Assembly (NCBI RefSeq): GCF_014656545.1
Contig: NZ_BNDS01000002.1
Coordinates: forward strand, 244,871-308,870
Direction: 5' to 3'
Origin: Neobacillus kokaensis
Lineage (GTDB): Bacteria; Bacillota; Bacilli; Bacillales; Cytobacillaceae
Length of the DNA stretch: 64,000 bases
The notes beneath the pieces were generated by a model. That model made no database searches, was not told the DNA's origin, and saw only the letters and a program-made list of their open reading frames with translations. Below, in pieces: positions 36,177 to 44,080 of this stretch; position 1 is the first letter of the stretch; every line of letters starts with the position of its first letter. A program made the translations under genes and the position numbers.

Positions 36177-38537
36177 TTATTTAAATTCAACTACCGTCAC
36201 ACCCGTTCCGCCTTCACCTGCCTCGCCAAAGCGGATTTTCTTAACTGAACGATGGTTTTTCAAATACTCCTGAACTCCCTGTCTTAAGGCACCTGTTCCC
36301 TTGCCATGGATAATCGATACACGGGGATAACTTGCCAGGAGCGCGTCATCGATATATTTTTCTACCTTTAACAGCGCATCCTCATAGCGTTCCCCGCGCA
36401 GGTCTAATTCTAGTTTAACATGAGAATCGCTTCCTTTAACAATTGCAAGCGGTCTTGTCTCCTTAACCACGGCGGGTGCGCCGAGATATTCCATATCCTT
36501 TTCTTTGACCTTCATTTTTAAAATCCCAATCTGAACCTGCCACTCATTATCAGATACTTGATCCACTAAGGTCCCTTTTTGGTCAAATGTAAGAACCTTT
36601 ACCTCATCCCCCGGCATGTACTTATGCTTCTTATTTTTCTTATCCGCTAACTTAGCAGATTTCGTTACCTCCGGGGCAGCTTTTTCTAAACGCCTTTTTG
36701 CATCAATTAGTTCATGTTCTTTAATTTCAGCATGCTTTTCCGTTCTCATCTTGCGAAGGTCGCGAATCACCTGCTCGGCTTCTTTTTTCGCTTCATCGAC
36801 CATTTCTTCAGCCTTCTCAGCCGCTTTTTCAAGCATGGAATCTTTCTTCTCGTAAAATTCAATCATCTGATTTTGCAAATCTTTATGAAGTTTTTCTGCC
36901 TGCTTTAAATAATCCCGCGCTTCCTGCTGCTCGATTTCTGCCTGCCGTTTACTTTCTTCAAGTGAAGCAATCATTTTATCAATTTGATTGGTATCTTCGC
37001 TGACATGTGACCGTGCATTGGTAATAACCCGGTCGTTTAGGCCAAGGCGTTTCGAAATTTCAAAGGCATTACTGCGGCCGGGTACGCCAAGCAATAGTTT
37101 ATAGGTTGGACTTAATGTCTCAACATCGAACTCAACACTGGCATTCAACACACCTTCACGGTTATAGCCGTAGGCTTTTAATTCAGGGTAGTGAGTAGTG
37201 GCAACCACCCTCGCTCCCATCCGGTGAACTTCATCCAATATCGAAATCGCCAGTGCTGCACCTTCTTGCGGATCGGTACCAGCACCAAGCTCGTCAAACA
37301 AGACAAGGCTGTTATAATCCACTCTATCTAAAATATCCACAATATTCACCATATGGGACGAAAACGTACTTAAGCTTTGCTCAATCGATTGTTCATCACC
37401 TATATCAGCATAGACAGCATCAAAGACGGCAAGCTCTGAACCATCCTGTGCCGGCACCTGCAAGCCGGCCTGGGCCATAAGTGAACATAAGCCAAGGGTT
37501 TTTAACGTAACAGTCTTTCCGCCCGTATTCGGTCCGGTAATCACAATAGTTGTATAATCTTGGCCCAGCATAATATCATTTGCCACGACCTCATCAATCG
37601 GTATTAATGGGTGCCTTGCTTTATATAAGGAAATGCGGCCTTGATCGTTCATCGCAGGCATAGTTGCTTTGATTTTTTTTCCATATCTCGCCTTTGCAAA
37701 AACAAAATCTAAATTTGCCAGGACCCTCACAATTATTTGCAGTTCGTTCTCATACTCTGCTGCTTTAGCCGATAATTCCATAAGAATCCGTTCAATTTCT
37801 AACTGTTCTTTCACTCTAATATCCTGCAGCTGATTATTTAATTGAACGATGACCTGCGGTTCGATAAATAAGGTTTGCCCTGAAGAACTTTGATCGTGAA
37901 TGACCCCGCCGTAATGTCCGCGGTATTCCTGCTTAACCGGAATAACAAAACGGTCATTACGAATTGTAATTATGGTATCAGACAACATTTTTTGAGCATT
38001 CGAAGAACGAATCATACTTTCTAATTTCTCGCGTACTCGGGCTTCATTTGATCGAAGCTGGTGCCTTAAGGAACGGAGGATTTCGCTTGCCCCATCTAAA
38101 ACCTCGCCGCTTTCATCGATTGCTTGCTTAATATCCTGCTCAAGATTAGTTAATGGAATAATCTGGTCAACCTGCCCCTTTAAAATGGGGATTTCCGTGC
38201 GGTCTTCGTTGATTTCCTCAATAAAACGCTTCATCTGCCTGCTCGTATGAATCGTGCTGGCAATTTGCATCAGCTCATGAGGACTTAAAACACCGCCAAT
38301 GACAGAGCGCTTAATATGCGGTCTAATATCATGAATACCCGATAGCGGGATATTCCCTTTAATTCGAAAAACAGTAGCAGCCTCATCTGTTTCTGCCTGC
38401 AGTTTCACAACCTCTGTGAAATCCGTGGACGGCACTAAATTTGTTATTTTTTCTTTCCCAAGCGGTGAAGCTGCATGCTCAAGAAGCTGTTCTCTTACTT
38501 TAGTAAATTCTAACACCTTTAAAACTCTATCTTGCAT
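36177..38537 (-). CDS. mutS2: Endonuclease MutS2 with Smr domain
   Basis: A MutS-like ATPase lacking the mismatch-recognition domains; in Bacillus it rescues collided ribosomes and affects recombination. The 786-residue protein has a Walker A in [17 protein letters not shown] (about 330), [18 protein letters not shown] (Walker B), a long coiled coil rich in Lys/Glu (about 510-630), a KOW-like linker, and a C-terminal Smr nuclease domain ([12 protein letters not shown] and [15 protein letters not shown]). 15 bp after polX. Confidence 0.95.
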   Translation of the reverse strand: MQDRVLKVLEFTKVREQLLEHAASPLGKEKITNLVPSTDFTEVVKLQAETDEAATVFRIKGNIPLSGIHDIRPHIKRSVIGGVLSPHELMQIASTIHTSRQMKRFIEEINEDRTEIPILKGQVDQIIPLTNLEQDIKQAIDESGEVLDGASEILRSLRHQLRSNEARVREKLESMIRSSNAQKMLSDTIITIRNDRFVIPVKQEYRGHYGGVIHDQSSSGQTLFIEPQVIVQLNNQLQDIRVKEQLEIERILMELSAKAAEYENELQIIVRVLANLDFVFAKARYGKKIKATMPAMNDQGRISLYKARHPLIPIDEVVANDIMLGQDYTTIVITGPNTGGKTVTLKTLGLCSLMAQAGLQVPAQDGSELAVFDAVYADIGDEQSIEQSLSTFSSHMVNIVDILDRVDYNSLVLFDELGAGTDPQEGAALAISILDEVHRMGARVVATTHYPELKAYGYNREGVLNASVEFDVETLSPTYKLLLGVPGRSNAFEISKRLGLNDRVITNARSHVSEDTNQIDKMIASLEESKRQAEIEQQEARDYLKQAEKLHKDLQNQMIEFYEKKDSMLEKAAEKAEEMVDEAKKEAEQVIRDLRKMRTEKHAEIKEHELIDAKRRLEKAAPEVTKSAKLADKKNKKHKYMPGDEVKVLTFDQKGTLVDQVSDNEWQVQIGILKMKVKEKDMEYLGAPAVVKETRPLAIVKGSDSHVKLELDLRGERYEDALLKVEKYIDDALLASYPRVSIIHGKGTGALRQGVQEYLKNHRSVKKIRFGEAGEGGTGVTVVEFK

Positions 38538-38552
38538 GAGGTTAACCCTCCT

Positions 38553-40277
38553 CTATTGGTCATGTCGATTATGCAAAAAATCAAGCAATTCATGCGGTTC
38601 CAGTGTGTTAAGGACCGTTGATTTTTTTATCCAGCCTTTCTTTGCCGTTGAGACACCTATTTCCATATGGTTTAATGTTTCCTTTCGATGGGCATCGGTA
38701 TTAATAAAAATTTTCACCCCTGCCTCCTGAGCTTTCCGTAAATATTCCGCCTTTAAGTCAAGTCTATTCGGATTGGCATTCAGTTCTAAGGCCGTATTCG
38801 TTTCCTTTGCCAGTTCAATCAGTAAATCAAGATCGACATCATAGCCATCACGGCGGCCAATTTTTCGTCCGGTTGGATGGGCAATTAAATCAACATGCGG
38901 ATTCCTTAGGGCTGTCTTTAACCGCTCCATAATTTTATCCTTTGACTGAGTAAAAGCAGAGTGAATCGAGGCAATGACAAAATCCATCTCCGCTAACACA
39001 TCATCCTCATAATCTAATGTGCCGTCTGGCAGGATGTCCATTTCCACCCCTGATAAAATCAGGATATCATCATATTTTTCATTTAACCTCTTAATTTCAT
39101 CATTTTGCTTTAACAGCCTCTCAGGGGTCAGTCCGTTTGCCACCTTTAAATAGTGCGAATGGTCTGTAATCGCCATATAGCGGTAGCCTCTTGCCCGGCA
39201 TGCTTCCACCATCTCTTCGATTGAATGGCCCCCATCACTCCATGTTGTATGCATATGAAGATCGCCCTTTATATCGGATAATTCGATTAATCCTTCTTCA
39301 GCGGAAAACGTATCCACCTCATTCCCATCCTCGCGAATTTCAGGTGGAATAAACGGCAAATTAAAATGTTTGAAAAATTCCTCTTCGGAAGTAAATGTTA
39401 ATATTTTTCCCGTTTCGCTGTTTTCAACGCCATATTCACTTATTTTTTCACCGCGTTCCTTTGCCAGCTGGCGCATGCGGACATTATGATCCTTTGACCC
39501 GGTAAAATGGTGCAGTGTGGTAATAAATTCTTCCGGTTTTACTAAACGGAAGTCAACAGAAACATCATAATCCAGCTCAAATACTAATGAAACCTTCGTG
39601 TCACCGGCTCCAATAACCTCTTTTATGTTTGGCCATGTTAATAAATGCTCACGTACCGTTTCCGGCGCGGTGGTCGCAATGATAAAATCCAAGTCCTTTA
39701 TCGTCTCCCGCATCCGTCTTAAACTTCCAGCCCGGGAATATCGATCAATTTCTTTAATTGCGGCCAGGCTTGCTTCAATTTGTTCTGCGACAGGGAGCAT
39801 ATACGCCAGCGGCAGCCGTTCCGGTCTTGTTCCGACATTGGCAATCGCTGCTAAAATCTTTTCTTCTGTCTTTTTTCCAAAACCAGCAAGTCCTTGAACC
39901 TTCTCTGCTTCGCATGCTTCCTTTAAACTCGTAACATCTGTAATGCCTAATTCCTTATACAGTTTTGCGATCTTCTTACCGCCTAGCCCCGGCAGCTGCA
40001 AAAGCGGAATTAAGCCTGCGGGCACCTGTTCTTTAAGCTCCTTTAATACTAATGAAGTACCTTCACTTATGTATTCATCAATAACAGCAGCGGTACCTTT
40101 GCCAATCCCGGGTATTGCGGTAAAATCCTCAATTTCCGATAAACTTCGGTCATCCGCTTCTAAAGCGTTTGCCGCTTTTCTAAAAGCTGATACCTTAAAG
40201 GGATTCTCCCCTTTTAATTCCATATAAATCGCAATCATCTCTAAAAGATGTACTAATTCTTTTTTATTCACTTTCAT
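38553..40277 (-). CDS. polX: DNA polymerase/3'-5' exonuclease PolX
   Basis: Family X polymerase for base-excision repair gaps, with a PHP nuclease domain. The 574-residue protein has an N-terminal HhH region (FTAIPGIGKGTAAVIDEY; LLQLPGLGGKKIAKLY), the palm with catalytic DLDFIIA and VSVDFRLV, and the C-terminal PHP domain with metal ligands in GDLHMHTTWSDG, AITDHSHY, and NTDAHRKE. ATG 40277 has GGTGG close upstream; a GTG three codons earlier is the alternative. Between cvpA and mutS2 as in B. subtilis. Confidence 0.95.
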   Translation of the reverse strand: MKVNKKELVHLLEMIAIYMELKGENPFKVSAFRKAANALEADDRSLSEIEDFTAIPGIGKGTAAVIDEYISEGTSLVLKELKEQVPAGLIPLLQLPGLGGKKIAKLYKELGITDVTSLKEACEAEKVQGLAGFGKKTEEKILAAIANVGTRPERLPLAYMLPVAEQIEASLAAIKEIDRYSRAGSLRRMRETIKDLDFIIATTAPETVREHLLTWPNIKEVIGAGDTKVSLVFELDYDVSVDFRLVKPEEFITTLHHFTGSKDHNVRMRQLAKERGEKISEYGVENSETGKILTFTSEEEFFKHFNLPFIPPEIREDGNEVDTFSAEEGLIELSDIKGDLHMHTTWSDGGHSIEEMVEACRARGYRYMAITDHSHYLKVANGLTPERLLKQNDEIKRLNEKYDDILILSGVEMDILPDGTLDYEDDVLAEMDFVIASIHSAFTQSKDKIMERLKTALRNPHVDLIAHPTGRKIGRRDGYDVDLDLLIELAKETNTALELNANPNRLDLKAEYLRKAQEAGVKIFINTDAHRKETLNHMEIGVSTAKKGWIKKSTVLNTLEPHELLDFLHNRHDQ

Positions 40278-40317
40278 GATATCCACCTGCCTCCATCACA
40301 TTTTATTTTGCCCGTTA

Positions 40318-40448
40318 AAAGAAAAGCATAAGCGCCTTCATTAGTCTCAGGCATAGCACAAGGCGAGCCAGCCGAAAGGTTGCTTTTTACCTTTTCGATG
40401 GTTTGGCTTGTGACCTAGAGGCGAGAGGGGCTGGGCGCTGGAGCTAGA
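40318..40448 (+). repeat. Bacillus intergenic repeat element, copy A
   Basis: About 130 bp reading GCATAAGCGCC, then GGCGAGCCAGCCGAAAGGTTGC, a TTTTTACCTTTTCG arm, GGCTTGTGACCTAGAGG and GGGCGCTGGAGCTAGACA (only key blocks quoted). It can fold back on itself (GCGCC with GGCGC, GAAAGG with CCTTTTC). A diverged copy in the other orientation is at 46520-46632. I recognise the pattern from many Bacillus intergenic regions. It sits between polX and cvpA, within the transcript. Confidence 0.75.
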
Positions 40449-40449
40449 C

Positions 40450-40480
40450 AATAGAAAAACTTCTCTGCTACAGAGAAGTT
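40450..40480 (-). terminator. Terminator after cvpA
   Basis: A 10-bp stem (AACTTCTCTG with CAGAGAAGTT), 3-nt loop, then TTTTCTATTG on the minus strand, overlapping the cvpA stop. It should separate zapA-cvpA from polX-mutS2-yshE, which would then need its own promoter. Confidence 0.85.
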
Positions 40481-41022
40481 CACGCAGCTGTATAATTGAT
40501 CCACCAGCCTTTAATCTGTTCGGATAGGACCGGAGTGTAGTTCACGATTGCCTTTGCTAGAGACGATTGATCTAATATTGTTTGGAACTGTTCAATCGGT
40601 ATGAGGGCAGCTATATATAATAAAATAAATATAATTAAATAGACTTCTAAAAAGCCGAAAACCCCGCCAGCCCAAACATTTAATTGCTTAAGAACTGGTA
40701 AATGAGCAACGAAATCAAGCATTGAACCAATAATTTGCAAGATGATTTTTACAGCAAAAAAGATAATCACAAAAGCAATCGCCCGGTAAAAAGCCGTTTC
40801 CATATCGCTGGAGTCTGTTAAAATTTTTAATGTTGGATCATCCCCAAAGGAAGGATATGGAATCCAAAGTGTTAATTTCGGGGCAAACTCATCATAGTAC
40901 AAATAGGCAACTACATATGCGATAATAAAACTTGTTAAATGAACAAGCTGTAAAATGAAGCCTCTTTTTAGGCCAACAAGAAAACCAATAACAAGAAAAA
41001 TGATAATAGCTAAATCTAACAT
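40480..41022 (-). CDS. yshB: CvpA-family membrane protein (YshB)
   Basis: A 180-residue membrane protein with four to five hydrophobic segments and the CvpA opening LDLAIIIFLVIGFLVGLKRG (key part: GFLVGLKRGFILQL), then VYLIIFILLYIAAL. CvpA proteins are linked to colicin V production and purine gene regulation in enterobacteria; the role in Bacillus is unknown. Three bp after zapA, so cotranscribed. Confidence 0.88.
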   Translation of the reverse strand: MLDLAIIIFLVIGFLVGLKRGFILQLVHLTSFIIAYVVAYLYYDEFAPKLTLWIPYPSFGDDPTLKILTDSSDMETAFYRAIAFVIIFFAVKIILQIIGSMLDFVAHLPVLKQLNVWAGGVFGFLEVYLIIFILLYIAALIPIEQFQTILDQSSLAKAIVNYTPVLSEQIKGWWINYTAA

Positions 41023-41025
41023 GTT

Positions 41026-41289
41026 TTATAATTCCTTTTCCGTTTGTTGTTCTGTTTGCAGTCGTTCTAGTTCTTCTTTCATTTTAAGATAATCATTGAC
41101 TGCATTTACCGCTGTTAAAACAGCCAGTTTGTTTACGTCTAACCCCGGATTCTTGGAACTGATTTCGCGCATTTTATTGTCAACTAATGATGCGACATGA
41201 CGAATGTGATCTTTACTTTCTGTTCCCAATATGACGTATTGAGTTCCAAAAATATCAATGGATATTCTGTTTTTCTGTATATTCGACAA
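41026..41289 (-). CDS. zapA: Cell division protein ZapA
   Basis: Binds FtsZ and promotes Z-ring assembly. The 87-residue protein has the compact N-terminal beta domain (RISIDIFGTQYVILG) and a C-terminal coiled coil (AVLTAVNAVNDYLKMKEELERL). TTG 41289 has GGAGG 8 nt upstream and gives the family length; an in-frame TTG five codons earlier contains that site. First gene of zapA-cvpA, divergent from rnhC (74 bp between the frames). Confidence 0.93.
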   Translation of the reverse strand: MSNIQKNRISIDIFGTQYVILGTESKDHIRHVASLVDNKMREISSKNPGLDVNKLAVLTAVNAVNDYLKMKEELERLQTEQQTEKEL

Positions 41290-41378
41290 CGTTAATGCCT
41301 CCAATCAAAGAATCCTACACTATATCATAACACGAATAGACAGAACAGGAAAAGTCAAAAGAAATGTGGTGTTAAATT

Positions 41379-42338
41379 ATGGGACAAGTTGTATTAATTT
41401 GTGAAAAAAATACGATTAATGAAATGAAAAAATTTTATGAAAAACAGGTTTTAGGAAAGAATCCCCCTGGCAGTGTGTTTGCAGCTAAAACCTCCGGCTG
41501 TGCCATTACAGCTTATCAATCTGGAAAGGTGCTTTTTCAAGGGAATGATTGTGAGAAGGAAGCTGAAAGGTGGCGGGGAGCGGGAACTCAGAGTGCTGTG
41601 TCGGCAGGCAAAACACGGGCTGCCGGAAAGCAGTCGGCCGCCAAAGGCGATGTTCCTGCAAATATTGGACAAATGTCTGTAATAGGTTCCGATGAGGTAG
41701 GTACTGGAGACTTTTTTGGACCAATAACGGTAGTAGCCGCTTACGTGAAGAAAGAACATATTCCGCTATTAAAAGAATTAGGAGTTCGTGATTCAAAGGA
41801 TTTGAATGACGAGAAAATCATTGAGATTGCCAAGGTCATCAAGGATGTTGTTCCATTTAGCCTAATGACATTAAAGAATGAAAAATATAATCAGGTGCAG
41901 GCATCCGGGATGTCGCAAGGAAAAATGAAGGCCCTGCTTCATAATCAAGCGATCTTAAAGGTTTTGGAGAAAATTACTCCCGAAAAACCAGATGCCATTT
42001 TAATTGACCAATTTGTCCAGCCAAGCACGTATTTTCAGCATATAAAAGGGCAGAGGGCTATGGCAAGGGAAAATGTTTATTTTAGTACGAAAGCAGAAGG
42101 GATCCATCTGGCAGTGGCGGCTGCCAGTATACTAGCACGGTACGCGTTTATTCAATATATCGATAAGCTTAGCGAAGCCGCTGGTTTCCGGATTCCTAAA
42201 GGGGCCGGTTCTCTCGTTGATGAAGCCGCAGCAAAGCTTATTTTGAAAAAGGGCCGCGACAGCCTTGGTTCATTTGTAAAGCTGCATTTTGCGAATACAG
42301 ATAAAGCAATGGCGCTTGTTCGTAAGAAGAGGAGCTAG
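41379..42338 (+). CDS. rnhC: Ribonuclease HIII
   Basis: Degrades RNA in RNA-DNA hybrids, including R-loops. The 319-residue protein has an N-terminal TBP-like substrate-binding domain (about 1-85) with a linker rich in Ala/Gly/Lys, then an RNase HII-like catalytic domain: IGSDEVGTGDFFGP (Asp and Glu of the DEDD set), and LIDQFVQP. GTG-rich leader with weak ribosome binding site. Opposite strand from the polX run, as in B. subtilis. Confidence 0.95.
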   Translation: MGQVVLICEKNTINEMKKFYEKQVLGKNPPGSVFAAKTSGCAITAYQSGKVLFQGNDCEKEAERWRGAGTQSAVSAGKTRAAGKQSAAKGDVPANIGQMSVIGSDEVGTGDFFGPITVVAAYVKKEHIPLLKELGVRDSKDLNDEKIIEIAKVIKDVVPFSLMTLKNEKYNQVQASGMSQGKMKALLHNQAILKVLEKITPEKPDAILIDQFVQPSTYFQHIKGQRAMARENVYFSTKAEGIHLAVAAASILARYAFIQYIDKLSEAAGFRIPKGAGSLVDEAAAKLILKKGRDSLGSFVKLHFANTDKAMALVRKKRS

Positions 42339-42350
42339 GAGGGTTTTTGA

Positions 42351-42644
42351 ATGCGGAGATTAACGGACGATGAAATTACTGAATCGGTTGCCGGTATAGA
42401 CGGCTGGAATTTAGATGAGAAATTTATTGTAAAAAGGTACCTTTTTCGGGAATTTTTAAAAGGAATTGCCTTTGTGAATGAAATTGCCCAGTTGTCGGAG
42501 GAACAACAGCATCATCCGTTTATATCAATAGACTATAAATTAGTAACTTTGCGGATAACCTCTTGGAGCGCTGGCGGATTAACGGATTTAGACTTTGATT
42601 TGGCAAAAAAATATGATGAAATCTTTGAGAAATATACGAAATAG
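42351..42644 (+). CDS. Pterin-4a-carbinolamine dehydratase (PCD/DCoH-like)
   Basis: A 97-residue protein matching the PCD family: substrate motif EEQQHHPFISIDYKLV with the paired histidines, and LRITSWSAGGLTDLDFDLA. In bacteria with phenylalanine hydroxylase this enzyme recycles the pterin cofactor; elsewhere it has been linked to folate salvage. No hydroxylase is in the window. AGGAGG precedes ATG, 12 bp after rnhC, so it forms a pair with rnhC. A terminator follows. Confidence 0.88.
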   Translation: MRRLTDDEITESVAGIDGWNLDEKFIVKRYLFREFLKGIAFVNEIAQLSEEQQHHPFISIDYKLVTLRITSWSAGGLTDLDFDLAKKYDEIFEKYTK

Positions 42645-42647
42645 AGA

Positions 42648-42686
42648 AATCTGCCCCAGCATGGTATTGTGGGGCAGATTTTTTTA
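42648..42686 (+). terminator. Terminator after rnhC-PCD
   Basis: An 11-bp perfect stem (AATCTGCCCCA with TGGGGCAGATT) is followed by TTTTT on the plus strand, 3 nt after the stop. Confidence 0.92.
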
Positions 42687-42726
42687 TTATTTTAACTAAT
42701 ATTATTTAAATAATTTACAAATTTAA

Positions 42727-42832
42727 TTATCGGCGAAATTTAGAGATTTATCGGCGAATCTCGCACAGTTATCGGCGATTTGGATACATTTATCAGCGAA
42801 ATTTAAATTTTATCGGCGAATCTGATTTTCTC
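42727..42832. repeat. Helically phased short-repeat array (locus 3, ATCGGCGA core), left of NERD gene
   Basis: ATCGGCGA (once ATCAGCGA) begins at 42729, 42750, 42771, 42792 and 42812, spacing 21, 21, 21 and 20 bp. AT-rich sequence fills between cores. Unit by unit it matches the array at 43941-44030: unit 1 ends with TTTAGAGAT in one and TTTAGAGGT in the other, unit 3 with TTTGGATACAT and TTTGGATTCAT. A plus-strand frame gives the heptads LSAKFRD, LSANLAQ, LSAIWIH. The array touches the 3' end of the NERD gene. Confidence 0.9.
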
Positions 42833-43805
42833 ACCATGGAAATACTCTCGGATAGTAAACTCGGCCCTTTTTCGTCCCGTAATAATTAAGTTTTTCATTA
42901 TGAAGTGACCTTTTGGCGGTATCTTCTGAATCTAATCGTGCAAACTCTCGAAACTGCTTATTCGTAATTTTCATCTCATACAATAGAAAATAGTCCATTA
43001 ATGCTCCTAAATGGGCATCTACAGAATAAAAATCGCAGCGTGTACAGTACCATTTGTGTTTTTTACGAATCATTGGAAGATGCTTGCATTTGGGGCAGTG
43101 GACGCCAGGAAGTATTTCGGACCGATCAATCCTATATTTAGATAGAAGAAAGTTTGTCGGCGGGGTATTCAATTTAATAAGGAGTCGGCAAAGCTTTCGA
43201 AGGTCTTTTTCACTGAGGACTGGGTCGGGATACATTTTTTCAAAAACTTGCATTTTACTGAGAAATGCATCGGCCTTGCATACACGCGGCTTCACTTTAC
43301 GGGCGTTTGGGACGGTTATTACGTATGTAGTATAAGGATTGGCGATGATCACTAGATAATCTATTGGAACTGGTGGGAACCCATTAGCTGCAAGCCATTT
43401 TCGAATATATTCTTTATGCCTCTCAGCTTGCGCGATTGGATCAGGATAACCTTTTTCTTTATCGTTATTGATTTGAATAAACTGCTGATTGTCGGTGTCA
43501 AAAATTAATTTGCCGGTCATATTCTTTACATCGACAATTAGAATGGATTCTGGAGTAGCTAGAAGTGTGTCGATTTGGCAGTTGTAATCACCGTCTGGGA
43601 GGTTTAAATCGTGGAGAATTCTGTATTTTTGGGGTGGCAGATATCGGTAGTAGTAATCGAGTGATACCTCCCCTTGGTATCCTGCCTCTCTCCTCTTGAA
43701 TTCCTCTAAAATTGCCTGATATTTTTCGTGACTCAGCGGAAGCCGCCGTAAAATAGCTGCCAAAATGAGAAGTTTTAATGGAATTGTCCTTGCTTTTACG
43801 ATCAA
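42831..43805 (-). CDS. NERD-domain protein with C-terminal zinc ribbon
   Basis: A 324-residue protein. The N-terminal half is a nuclease-related (NERD) domain: GEVSLDYYYRYL, QIDTLLATPESILIVDVKNMTGKLIFD, with a D-x-n-(D/E)xK-like core (Asp of QID, Asp and Lys of VDVKN). The C-terminal third has a C4 zinc ribbon, CPKC near 240 and CTRC near 257. Role unknown; NERD proteins are fused to kinases, helicases or zinc ribbons and are thought to process nucleic acid. Start set at TTG 43805 because AAGGAG is 7 nt upstream, giving MIVKARTIPLK. It is bracketed by two direct-repeat arrays and lies between the rnhC-PCD pair and pheT. Confidence 0.82.
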   Translation of the reverse strand: MIVKARTIPLKLLILAAILRRLPLSHEKYQAILEEFKRREAGYQGEVSLDYYYRYLPPQKYRILHDLNLPDGDYNCQIDTLLATPESILIVDVKNMTGKLIFDTDNQQFIQINNDKEKGYPDPIAQAERHKEYIRKWLAANGFPPVPIDYLVIIANPYTTYVITVPNARKVKPRVCKADAFLSKMQVFEKMYPDPVLSEKDLRKLCRLLIKLNTPPTNFLLSKYRIDRSEILPGVHCPKCKHLPMIRKKHKWYCTRCDFYSVDAHLGALMDYFLLYEMKITNKQFREFARLDSEDTAKRSLHNEKLNYYGTKKGRVYYPRVFPW

Positions 43806-43938
43806 AACAATCACTCCTTTCGATAATGCTTATAAAATTCTAGTAATTTAAGTAAAAACCCTGCTGAATTTTGACGAAATTTGTTAAAATATTGTGTCAG
43901 CAAATTGGATCTGTTGTTTTCGTTCTTACTTCAAAAAC

Positions 43939-44038
43939 TTATCGGCGAAATTTAGAGGTTTATCGGCGAATCCAGCAGAGTTATCGGCGATTTGGATTCA
44001 TTTATCGGCGAAAATTAAATTTTATCGGCGAATCGAAA
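43939..44038. repeat. Helically phased short-repeat array (locus 4, ATCGGCGA core), right of NERD gene
   Basis: ATCGGCGA begins at 43941, 43962, 43983, 44004 and 44024, spacing 21, 21, 21 and 20 bp, the same steps and orientation as locus 3. The arrays start 1,212 bp apart. The array lies between the pheT terminator and the NERD promoter region. Four units share one frame that reads LSAKFRG, LSANPAE, LSAIWIH, LSAKIKF, but the 20-bp step breaks it. Confidence 0.9.
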
Positions 44039-44042
44039 ATCT

Positions 44043-44078
44043 AATCAAAAAAGCCAGCTTGAAAGCTGGCTTTTTCAT
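44043..44078 (-). terminator. Terminator after pheT
   Basis: A strong stem (AAGCCAGC with GCTGGCTT, and loop TTTCAA) followed by TTTTTG on the minus strand. The AAAAAG on the other side also lets it work in the plus direction. Confidence 0.9.
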
Positions 44079-44080
44079 AA

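Noticed and set aside
42727..42832. CRISPR array
   Set aside because: Conserved units are only 8-10 bp and the period is 20-21 bp; no 20-40 bp repeats with unique spacers, and no cas genes anywhere.
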